Shown piece by piece: positions 55,129-64,000 of a stretch of 64,000 bases of DNA. Under the pieces are notes generated by a model. The model saw only the letters and a list, made by a program, of their open reading frames with translations. It ran no database searches and was not told the origin of the DNA. The stretch spans positions 3,720,001-3,784,000 of the forward strand of contig OY730173.1 of NCBI GenBank assembly GCA_963422465.1, read 5' to 3'. Position 1 is the first letter of the stretch. Every line of letters starts with the position of its first letter. Source of the stretch: Lichina pygmaea (Eukaryota > Ascomycota > Lichinomycetes > Lichinales > Lichinaceae). The translations under genes were made by a program, and so were the position numbers.

Positions 55129-56901
55129 AACTTTTCTTTCTACCAGTCACTACAAGATTTCCTTTTGCTACATCCTCTAGTCACCCCCAGTCTTCAGTTT
55201 TTATTCCTCTAAAGGTTTTCTGAAGAAAATCACTCTTAGCTAGAAGATCTGCATGGCTGAAAAGCTACTATCAGTGTAAGAATCAAATAAAAAATGAAAA
55301 ATATCTCAGAACTGCACAACACTGTACATACCCCTGAGAAAGAAGTCTCAGCACTTGGTTTTGCAGATGACACCAATCTTCTAGCATTCTTCTCTTCCTT
55401 GAAAAGCAACCTTCTCAAGTTGAAGTCTACACATTCCAAATGTCAGGACTGGGCAAGAAAATATAGTATGAAGTTTGCAGCTGAAAAGTATAAACTTCTC
55501 TATTTTTCTAGAAGAAGAAGAGATAATCTTCAGCTCAGTCTAAGACTTGGAGAAGTGGTACTTCAACCAAAAGAAGAAGTGTGTATCTTGGGATTTTACA
55601 TTGACTCAAAACCAGTCTGGAAAAAACACTAAAAAATCATGTCACAGAAAGTCTCCAAATATTTCTCAGCTTTATCCAGAACAACTTACTCTACTTGGGG
55701 ACTACCAGTCCTAACAGCACATCATGTCTACACTGCTATACTAAGATCTCTTCTTAGCTATGCAGCAGGAGTCTGGTTCAATCCCCAAAAGAAACCTTCT
55801 AATATTATTTCATTATCTACTTTCCAAAATAAATATCTAAGAACTATAGGGGGTGTCTTTAAAGCCACTCTTGTTTTTCTACTTGAATCAGAACTATTTT
55901 TACTCTCTCTAGACTTATACTTCAAGTTGAGAACAGCATGTTTTCTCTTATCTTTCTATTCTACAAACACACTACCCAACTCCTTTTCTACACTTCTCCA
56001 CAAACTACACAGTCGAATTTCCTTCTGTTCCTTCTCTCAGAACTACACCAAAGTCTCTGACAACTATTTCTCCAAATTGGAGAACAGTTTGGCTGAAACA
56101 ACTAACCACCAACCAAGACCTCTCAAAGAAGAGTCTACAGAAAGTTTTCTACAAAGAATAGGAAGCCAGATAGCAGGTAAGCAGAAGAAAATATTCTCCT
56201 ATTTGGGATATGTTCACCAGAAGCCCACAGAAGAAAAACCTCAATATCTTCAAAGATTTGAGGAAGACTGAGTCTAGTCTATTCTTCCAAATTCTGTCAG
56301 CAAGAATAGGACTGGCCAGTTTTCTTTTCAGAGTAAATGTCTCAGATTTCAACTTCTCTCTATGCTCTTGTGGTTTTGGAGAAGAAACAGTCCAACTTAT
56401 TACTTTTTTCTGTAACAAATCTTCAAACTAAAGACAACAAGCTCAACTCTCTTTAGAAGATTTCTTATCTATCTTTTTCTCAACCAAGCTACTTCCCAAT
56501 CTTCTCTTCTGGTTTATGTTCTTGAAAAGACTTGACCAGTTCAACCTTGCACACCAACTCTCTCTCTGATCTTTACCAAGTTAACTATTTGTTTTAACAA
56601 ATAGCCACATGTACAAATTTCCTCAGCTACTGCATATTCCTCAAGATTTTCTCTAGTCTCTCCCAAGCTCCAGTTTTTTATCTCTCCAAAGGTTTTCTGG
56701 AGAAACAAACATGTACCTAGAAGTTCTGCATAGCTCTACAGCTAAATCAGTGTAAGAATAAAATAAAATAAATAAAATAAATGAATTATTATTCTCCCTC
56801 TTCAGAGTTATTCTCTTCAATCTTTTGTTACTCAGTCAGTGGGCTGTTACTTCTTGGGTGGTTTTAATTATAGTCTTTATTTTCTTGTGTATAGCAGCAA
56901 G

Positions 56902-57722
56902 TTATCTAGACTGCCCACACCTTCTTTGAGTGCAGCAAAGTCTGTATCTAGCAGCTGCCACCACTGACTACCAGACTTTGATATTCTGACCACAGTCTAC
57001 CACCACTCTCACAGTGTGGATCCTCTGACAAGATATTCTCCTCTAGTTCTTCTGGACTCAGGAGCAGCTGGAAGCTGGCTGCTAGCGAGCCACCCTCTGT
57101 GTTCTACAGTATCTTGACAGGATAGTGCTGGCCAGACACTGCAGAAGAAGGGTTTCCACCCTAGCAGGTCTAGGGGTTTCCTTGCTTAATTTTCATAGCT
57201 GACTCAGTATAGTCTAGATAACTAGCACTAGATTTTGATTTTGATTTTGATTTGATTCTTACACTGATTTGGCTGTTAAGCCATGCAGAACTTCTTGAAG
57301 GATTTTTGTCTCTGGTAGACTTGACTTGGGGACCTCACACATTTACCGTACACCCCGTGGTTTGTAGTGTACGTACTGTGGGAAAACCCCAAACCCCATA
57401 GGGGAAATAGGAAAACCACAGTAATGAGGGTCTTGTGGATCTTGACAGATAATGGGTGAGCTATTTCTTGGGGGTTTTCATACATCTTGCGAGGAGTACA
57501 TCTTAGACAAGTTCTATGAATCTCGGGGGTTTTTGTGGCAGAATGTGGGGTGGGTCAGATTCGAACTGACGACTAGTTTAGTCAGGTTCTCCAGGCCTGA
57601 CACCACTAGTTCTGGGTCATGGGTGCCACGTAGTGGGAAACTCTCACCAGCTTCCCGCTACACCATGCCACCCCGACTAGCACTAGAATAGAGTAGGAAT
57701 ACCAATAACCAATAACCAATAG
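56902..57722 (+). mobile_element. SINE-2 copy split by a SINE-1
   Basis: SINE-2 parts 56902-57232 and 57688-57722 (tail ATACCAATAACCAATAACCAATA), flanked by a short imperfect duplication (GCAGCAAGTT / GGAGCAAGTT) in Gypsy-C. It has the longest SINE-2 head in the window (ATCTAGACTGCCCACACC..). SINE-1 was inserted near its 3' end. Confidence 0.8.
57233..57675 (-). mobile_element. SINE-1 copy, minus strand
   Basis: 443 bp with 12-bp target duplication ACTAGCACTAGA (57221-57232 and 57676-57687) inside SINE-2. Read on the minus strand it starts GGGGTGG, has the best B box of the family (AGTTCGAATCTGA, the T-loop-like TTCGAAT between GTCAG and CTGAC) and CCACCCC, and ends with the LINE-like tail and (AAAATC)n. 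Confidence 0.92.
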
Positions 57723-58734
57723 GAGCAAGTTTCTTGATGTTTGTTGAGGTGCCACTTCCAGCTGCTGTTGCTTCCCAGTGCGGGTTTCTTCTTTAGTTTG
57801 CAAAGAAGAGTGTTGTGCCTGTCATGCTGTGCTGTTGATTGTTGTACACAAACTAAGCTATTGGCAACAGCATCACTCAGTTATTCTGCTGGTGGTTGAC
57901 ATAGTATTGTAGGTACTACTCTATTGTTTAGTTTGTTCTCTCAGTTTGACTGTCAGTTTGTGAATAGTAGGTGGTAGACATTCTTGTGTCTATTTCTAGC
58001 TGTCTTGTCTATATGTTCCAGAATTTCAAGGTGAAGAGCTTGTCTTAATCTCAGATAATCTTTGTTGGTAGCTCTTACTGGCTAACTAATTCTTTGAGCA
58101 GGATATTCACAAGATTACCTTCTGTTCCTATCTGTCACTACAGGATCAGGTGAGTGTGTTTGGTGAGCTTGTCCACAACCACCAAAATACTGTTATATTT
58201 TATCTTTGTTACCAGGTTCTCTGATCTTGGCAGCTTCACCACAAAATCTATTGTGATAGTATCCCAAGCTACTTCTGGGAAGTCTATTTATTGACTCTTC
58301 CTATAGAGTTTGTAGTGTAAGAGTTTATTTTTCACACACTGCTCACAGTTGCAGATGAATTCTGTTATCTTCCACTTTATTCTGTTGAAGTGGTAGTGTT
58401 TTTAGATTTGTTCCAGAGTCTTGTCTTGCCCAGAATATCTGTGTAGAGGTCTGTTATAGTGTTATCACATCACTTTTTCTTGTGTACTCTCTGGCACTTC
58501 TTCCTTGTTTGTAGCTGTGATGTTGTAGTCTAGACTTAGAAGTAAACCTATTTCACCAGTTGCTAACAACTGTGGTTGAGTGTAGACTAATGTCTGTTTT
58601 TTGGTTATCAGAATTAGGTGTTCTTCTGTTGTTTCTTCAGTTGTTATATCAGGTTGCCTGCTGAGTGTGTCTACTTGTGTGTTCTCTGATCTTTTTCAGT
58701 AGAAGATCTGGAAGTTGTATAAAGCTAATAGCTC

Positions 58735-59047
58735 CACTGCGACTGCTACTACTGACTACCAGGTGATGATCTTGTGCCTGCGGCCTCCCGCCGCCCTCAC
58801 CTTGTGGATCCTACACCATAAAGTTCTCTCCCAGTTCTTCTGGGCTCAGGAGCAGCTGAATACTGGTTACTAACCAGTCACCCCCCCATGTTCTACAGAT
58901 TACTTGAAAGGATAGCACTGCCTGAGGTGCTGCAGGAAGAGGTTTTTTACTTGGTTGAGTTTTTCTAGCCTAATTCTATAGTTGACCCAGTGTAGTCTAG
59001 GTACACAAGCACTAGAATAGTGTAGGAATTCAATCAATCAATCAATC
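58735..59047 (+). mobile_element. SINE-2 copy with (AATC)n tail
   Basis: 313 bp with a perfect 14-bp target duplication AAAGCTAATAGCTC (58721-58734 and 59048-59061) in Gypsy-C. Head GACTGCTACTACTGACTACC; CCTGCGGCCTCCCGCCGCC is CpG-rich; core as in the others; tail ATTCAATCAATCAATCAATC. Confidence 0.9.
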
Positions 59048-59560
59048 AAAGCTAATAGCTCTGCCTATCAGATTTATTATCAGTTCAGCTTCTTTGTTGT
59101 TATAAAGTAAGCTAAGTTCTTGTAGTCTGATTACACATCTACTGTGTACTTTGCTTCTTCCAGGTAGAGTCTCTATTCCTGGAATATGTCAACAATCACT
59201 AATAACTTCTTGTTGTGAATATTATACCTAAGTTCTAGGCTAGAGAACTTTCTTGATCAATATGTGACAGAATATAAGTGGTTTTTGGTATCTGGTTAAC
59301 ACAAGCAAGATCTAAGTACTTTATCTGAAGCATCTGTCTCTATGATAATCTGTTGTCCAGGATCAAATAATACCAGTATAGGTGTAGAGGTGAATTTCTC
59401 TTTCAGCTTCTAGAACACTCTTTTTTAGCTTTTTCTCTATGTGAATATCTCTCTCTTCTTTATTAGTTCAGTCAAGAATACTGCTGTCCTTAAGTATTTC
59501 TTGATAAATCATCAGTAGAAGTTCACAAATCCTAGAAAGAAATGGACTTTTTAGTATTAT

Positions 59561-60261
59561 TTTGCAAGTGTGCTGTGTTCTGACTGCTTTGGACACTAGC
59601 TGCTCTGGATCCAGAATTTGACTAAGGTGAAAGTGCAGTCAGGTCCAGAGTTCAGCTCTTGATCCAGAGTTCAGCTAAGATGAAAGTGTGTCACATCCAG
59701 AGTTCAGCTCTTGATCCAGAGTTCAGCTAAAATGAAAATGTGTCACATCCAGAGTTCAGCAAAGAGAAGTCCAGAGTTTGGCTACAAGTGAGTTCACAAG
59801 TCTGACTGCTCTGGATAATTCTCAGCTCTCTCTGGATTGATCAATTCTGCTCTGGATCCCCCCCTTACTCCCAGAGCTTTGACTAGTCTGAATCCAGATC
59901 ACAACACAGCCAACATTATGTATGTATGTATGTAGTTTTCTCAAACTTCTCAACCAACTGACTGACCAATCTAACTGTAGTCCAGTGTGTAGGATGCTGT
60001 GACCACAGCATCTTACACACTAGCACTGTCTGTTGCTATATCCTATTAGCTTGCTTGGCATAACAGCAGCTCACTTGCACTATCCTACTCAGCTTGCTTG
60101 CAGTAATGTACACACTCCAAAGTACATACTAGCAGTAAACTACACAGTGTCCAGCTGTGACCACTATGTTGTACACAGGTGTTGATGGCTGGCAGAGCTG
60201 ATTCCCAACTCTCCAGAGAGCTGGAAATCCCAGAGAACTTGTACCTGTACTCATGTACAAT
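59561..60261. repeat. Unassigned AT-rich region with tandem repeats and a palindrome
   Basis: No gene seen. 59645-59760 holds two and a bit direct repeats of a 52-bp unit built on CCAGAGTTCAGCT and ATGAAARTGTGTCACAT, with more CCAGAG half units on both sides (59600-59800). 59926-59945 is an (ATGT)n run. 59982-60019 is a near-perfect 38-bp palindrome (arms AGTGTGTAGGATGCTGTG, one mismatch). Could be an LTR or leader of an unknown element; orientation unknown. Confidence 0.6.
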
Positions 60262-63200
60262 TTTTTTATTCTGTTTTATTCTTACTCTGATTTGGCTGGT
60301 GAGCTATGCAGAACTTCTGGATACATACTTGTTTTCTCAGAAAATCTTTGAAGGAATAAAAACTGAGACTTGGGTAAGACTAGGGGAATATCATAAGGAA
60401 TATGTAGTGTCTAGAGAAAAATAAGAATCAGAGGGATGTTGTGGTTGCTGACAAGAGTTGGTGTGCTAAGTTGAACTAGTCTAGTCTTTTCAAAGACATA
60501 AACCAGAGAAGAAGTTGTTTGAGAACTTTAGCTTCTTGGAGAAAAGTAGAGAAATTATAGAAAAGAAAAGTGGTTTGCTGTCTTTGCTCAAGAAACTTAT
60601 TACAAAAGAAAGTAATATATTGTGCAGTCTTTTCTCCAAAACCACAAGAGTATAGAGGAGATTGAAAGTCTGGAACATTTAGTCTGAAAAGAAAGCTGGC
60701 TAGTCTTATCCTTGCTGATAGAATCTGCAAGTAGAGACTAGCTTCAGCTTTTCTCAACTCTTTAAAGACTTTGAGGTTTTCTTTTTGGGAAGGTCTGCAA
60801 AAACACTCCCAGACTGTAGAACACTTTTGTCTGTTTGCCTGCCATCTAGCTTCACACTCTCTGGAACACTTCTTGAAGTTGTTTCTTAGAGTAGTCTTAG
60901 TTAGCTGTTAGTTGTTCTAGCCACCTTGCTTTCCAGTTAGGTGTGACAGTAGACAGAGACTTTAGAGAATTCTTAGAGAGAAGACAAAGCAAGTAATCTG
61001 GGAGAAAAGCTTGGGATGAAGTGAAGAGGGAGAATAAGGAGAAGTATTAGAATAATAGAAAGATTGTAGGAAAGTTGCTGTTCTATATTTAAAATAGAGA
61101 TCAAGAGGTGGCAAGAATAGTTCTTCTTCAATAAAAAATGTAGGAGTAGCTTTGAAGACACCCTCTATAGTCTTGAGGCACTTGGTCTGGAAAAAACTTA
61201 GAGAAGAAATATTGGAGAGTTTCTTGTAAAGGTTGAACCAGACTTCTACTGTATAGCTGAGAAGTGATCACAGTATTGCAGTGTAGATAAGTCTGGCAGA
61301 AAGAACAGGTAGACCCCATGTGGAAAAAGTGGTTTCTGGAAAGTGCTAAGAAAAACTTGGAAGCTTTCTGTAACATGATTTTCTGTTGTTTTCTCCAGAG
61401 AAGCTTGGAATCATAGTATAATCCCAGGACACAGACTTCTTCTTTTGACTGTAATACTATTTCTCCAAGTCTTAGACTGAGCTGAAGATTGTCTGTTCTT
61501 CTTGTAGAAAAATAGAGAAGTTTATACTTTTCAGGTGCAAACTTCATACTATGTTTTCTTGCCCAGTCTAAACACTTGGAGTGAGTAGACTTTAGTTTCA
61601 GAAGATTGCTTTCAAGAGAAGGGGAGAATGCCAGAAGGATTGTATCATCTGCAAAGCCCAGAGCTGATGCACCTTTCTCTGGAGTATGAACAATATAGTG
61701 AAGATCTGAAGTATAAAAAAAAATAAAATAGGAGAGAGAGGTGAATCTTGGGGGACTCCACAGTGGATAGAGAATTGTGAAGACTCTGAGTCATCAAAAA
61801 CAAGAGAAGTTGTGCGCTGTGTGGTGAAACAAAAGATTCAGGTAACAAACCAGTCAGAAACTTCTTTTCTTTCTAGAATTTTCCTGAGAACCTCTGGCAA
61901 GACTCTGTCATAAGCTTCTGAGATATCCAGAGAGAGAAGACTGGCAACGATTCCTTCTTTCCAGACTTTTTCAACTTGAGAAGTTAGTAGGAATAGTGCT
62001 GCCTCAGTTGATCTTTCTTTTCTGAAGTCCATCTGGATATCTGGTAAGAGATTTTCTTTCTCAGCCAGCTCACTCAGTCTAGTAGCTGCAATAGCTTCCA
62101 TCACCTTTCTGATTGTGCTAAGAAGAGCTATTGGCCTCTATACTTTGGCTTGGCAGTAAGATTCTTTGTTGGACTTTCTTAGACAGTTCTGGCTGCTTTG
62201 TATCTTGTTAGGAAATAACCCAGCTTCCAGCAGGCCTCCAGCACTTTGGCTATCTTGTTATTAAAGAATTCTCCAAGTACCTTCAGAAACCTATTAGGTA
62301 CAGTGTTTTTTCCAGAAGCTGTGTCAGGTTTCTTTCTTTTCAGAATTTCTTGAACTTCTTCTTTGGAGATTTCCTGGGATAGCTGGTGTTGTTGGTAGTT
62401 GGCTGACTGTTCCTGAGGTTCTGGTTCTGGTTGCAGAGGAAGAGAGAAGAACTGGGTCTCAAAGACTTCTGCTTTCTCAGCAAAAGTTGTAGTAATTTCT
62501 CCATTATGCTTTGTGAGCTCTGGAACAATAGGAAGTTCTGGTGGCTTGCCAGCTTTTTCTTTTCCCTATCTGGCAATCTTCCAGTACTTCTGGGTCTCTG
62601 CTATGTTCTGGAGCTGTGTTCTGAAAGTTTTTCTTTTGGCATTCTTGATCAGAGACTTCTTTTCTTTTATCACCTTTTCAAGTTTCTGCACAGGCTCTTG
62701 GTTCTGAAGAACTTTTCTTCTTAGCTTTCTTTCCTCTTTGATCTTGTCTTTGATCTCCTGGTTCTACCAGGGAACAGTGTACATCAAGTCTCTCAGAGGT
62801 TGTGTTGTCTTGTCTGCCAAGTCTTGCAGAGCTTTATCCAGATTCTCCAGGTAGTTGTCCACTTCCTCTCTGCTAAGTAAAAATGGTACTGCAGGTAAAG
62901 TTTTAGTTTCCTCTCTAGCTTGGCTTGGGTTCAGTGTACTCCAATTTCTCTGGCAGGTGCTAGACTTCTTTAGTGTCTCCAGACTTAGTATAGTCTGTAC
63001 TGGTCTGTGGTCTGAACCTGTGTGGAAGTCTAGGTTAATCTGGGAAGAAATAAAAGAATTAAGAAGTGAAATAGAAATAAAAGATAGGTCAATAGCAGAG
63101 GAGGGGAGCTCTGCCAGTGTTCTTGCTCTTGTCAGTGTGAAGAGTGCTATTGCTAGCTCTAGTCCTTGATTATCTGTGAGGTCTTTGAACCTGGTAGCTA

Positions 63201-64000
63201 GTTCAGAGTAGAGTTGAGATAATTTTGACTAGGATAGGTGGTGGAGGTTTCAGTCAGACAGAAGAATGTGTTCTCCCTGTTTCTCCAGAGCTTGAGCCAG
63301 TACATCTAGTAGAGCTTCTGCTGATTTCTTGTAGTCTTCCTGGCTTGTGGGAGTGAAGTACAAGTTATGTACCCAGAACACTTTATTCTGCACTCTTATC
63401 TCCAGAGAGACTAGATCTTTATTTCAGAACACTGGAGTAATAGCTGACCTCTGTATCTTTCTGTTAATCAGGACTAGAGTTGTCTCTAGTACTTGGTCTT
63501 GAAGAGAGTAGAAAGCTGAGAAGACTGTTGAAGTACTTGATGTGACGAGGCAATGGCAGAGCAGAACTCGAGCCTAACTGATTCGGTAATCTTGACCTGA
63601 CTTCGCTTGAGACTTGAGACTTGGATTGATGTACAAGACGAAAGACAAGGAAGGAAAAGAGAAAAGAAGAAGAAAAGAAGCTGGGGGAGCAGGAGAAGTT
63701 CTTATAGGCAGGGGATACGGCGGAGCAAACAGGCAACAGTGCAGATGGAACTTCCCGGCAAGGTGTGTGACTTGTGCCAGATATGCAACTGGGCCAGAAC
63801 CGTGACACTTGATTCTTGGTATAGGTTTTTCCAAGGTTCTTGGAGTGCAATCAGATCCACTTCTTGAAGTCTTGGATTAGCCAGTAGAAGATCTTGGCAT
63901 GTCTGGCTTTTCTGCACATTGTACTGAAGAAGATTAAAAGTTGGTGTACTTATCAGTCTTCTTGGCTGGAGTCCACAAAGATCTCAAAAGAGTTTTTTCT
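60262..64000 (-). mobile_element. LINE on the minus strand, runs off the window
   Basis: LINE with its 3' tail at 60262 (plus TTATTCTGTTTTATTCTTAC) and its ORF2 start near the right edge, interrupted by a solo LTR at 63541-63807. Parts from right to left: endonuclease start (VQKSQTCQDLLLANPRLQEVDLIALQEPWKN, 63810-63920), endonuclease end and linker 62340-63480, RT 61640-62100 (FRKERSTEAALFLLT, LDISEAYDRV), RT and C-terminal parts 60970-61550, CCHC near 60660. Many frameshifts and stops. CpG almost absent. Close to the LINEs at 1-2104 and 29823-38552. Confidence 0.9.
63541..63807 (-). mobile_element. Solo LTR of Gypsy-B
   Basis: 267 bp with TGTGACGAGG..CCGTGACA ends and perfect target duplication CTTGA (63536-63540 and 63808-63812) inside the LINE endonuclease region. 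TATAAG box on the minus strand near 63700. Nearly identical to 6323-6668 without that copy's inner duplication. Confidence 0.93.

Larger units (their letters stand above)
50075..55300 (+). mobile_element. LINE B, full length (5.2 kb)
   Basis: A complete LINE insertion with a perfect 17-bp target duplication ATATCTCAGAACTGCAC (50058-50074 and 55301-55317) inside LINE A. It has a ~420-bp 5' UTR (50075-50497, with no CpG island), ORF1, ORF2 and a 3' UTR ending CTATCAGTGTAAGAATCAAATAAA and a short A-rich tail. It gives the full family length as 5226 bp. Not active: ORF1 and ORF2 each carry stops or frameshifts. The perfect duplication argues for a fairly recent event. Confidence 0.93.
47733..56789 (+). 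mobile_element. LINE A, split by the full-length LINE B
   Basis: A LINE in two parts, 47733-50074 and 55301-56789, with a 16-bp target duplication (TATTCCCCTTCTTCAG at 47717-47732; 56790-56805, two mismatches) inside Gypsy-C. It starts in the ORF1 zinc-knuckle region (PKCANCKGNHPAW reading near 47750). Endonuclease (LQCNVQKSQ, IITLQELWKN, LLTDSNLHHPSW, SDHRPV) covers 48120-48780, then the RT start 49520-50074, RT core 55301-55640, C-terminal region and CCHC near 56360. Stops and frameshifts at several places (e.g. near 48598, 49199, 49315), so inactive. No RNase H. Confidence 0.9.
46193..59560 (-). mobile_element. Gypsy-C copy 2, exploded by nested insertions
   Basis: One old Ty3/Gypsy element whose pieces can be followed through the insertions: 3' LTR 46193-46515 (TGTTAAGAGCC to CAGTAACA, minus-strand TATATAAG), 46516-47732 with the antisense zinc-cluster relic and chromodomain end, 56790-56901, 57723-58734, and 59048-59560. 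Each piece matches Gypsy-C copy 1 (14220-15091, 21551-23200) in order. Integrase and RNase H/RT remains are recognisable at the DNA level, but no long frame survives. Many breaks; among the oldest layers in the window. Confidence 0.8.

Noticed and set aside
57540-57675. Functional tRNA gene on the minus strand
   Set aside because: Only the acceptor-like ends and T arm fit; the part between is far too long, and the sequence is one of several SINE copies.
59982-60019. Palindrome as a transcription terminator
   Set aside because: Bacterial-type terminators do not apply, and no gene ends here.
1-64000. rRNA or tRNA genes, centromere or telomere repeats
   Set aside because: None seen; the window is nested interspersed repeats, not satellite arrays.

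Overview
This looks like a repeat-rich stretch of a filamentous ascomycete (Pezizomycotina-type) nuclear genome. Evidence: two intron-bearing patatin-family lipase genes with short introns carrying CTGAC branch sites; Ty3/Gypsy chromoviruses, Ty1/Copia relics, a pogo/Fot1 transposon and a Tad-like LINE; and Zn2Cys6-type (fungal) zinc clusters. Species cannot be named from the sequence. Only about 5 kb is host coding sequence. The two host genes are rich in CpG, while almost everything else is strongly CpG-poor, as expected where repeats are methylated or hit by a CpG-directed RIP-like process.

Layout. 1-7.0 kb: LINE 3' end, a piece of Gypsy LTR, then a pogo/Fot1 transposon split by a tRNA-like SINE, a LINE and a solo LTR. 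7.67-9.79 kb: host patatin gene 1 (626 aa, three exons), whose catalytic Ser and Asp are both replaced. 9.9-13.8 kb: Copia relics, including a 1.46-kb gag-only LTR element nested in the LTR of another short Copia element. 13.8-28.7 kb: Gypsy-C, split by a Gypsy-A copy (5-bp target duplication ATGAT), followed by Gypsy-B. 28.7-42.0 kb: a SINE-like repeat, LINE pieces, a young Gypsy-A copy (LTRs about 1% different), an older Gypsy-A piece, a Copia 3' end with nested SINE and solo LTR. 42.75-45.64 kb: host patatin gene 2 (903 aa, three exons) with intact GASAG and DGS motifs. 46.2-59.6 kb: a second Gypsy-C copy broken up by a stack of LINEs and SINEs, including one 5.2-kb full-length LINE with a perfect 17-bp target duplication. 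59.6-64 kb: unassigned tandem repeats and a LINE on the minus strand that runs off the window.

Most interesting points. (1) Gypsy-A and Gypsy-C carry, antisense and between the chromodomain and the 3' LTR, an ORF for a canonical Zn2Cys6 cluster followed by a predicted coiled coil. In Gypsy-A it sits about 45 bp outside an LTR that has a TATA box pointing at it and a CGG-N6-CCG site, the classic kind of Zn2Cys6 target. (2) Gypsy-A and Gypsy-B, two separate families, each show an 8-9 nt match suggesting Tf1-like self-priming. (3) The SINE and the LINE share their 3' tails, which makes them a LINE/SINE pair. (4) The LINE keeps a 622-codon open frame with a single CpG. (5) Gene 1 is a probable pseudoenzyme next to an active-looking paralogue, with a 32-kb transposon island between them.

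Coordinates and target duplications were read by eye. Family names (Gypsy-A/B/C, Copia-A/B, SINE-1/2) are local labels. No database search was possible. LTR elements are described as fossils only.
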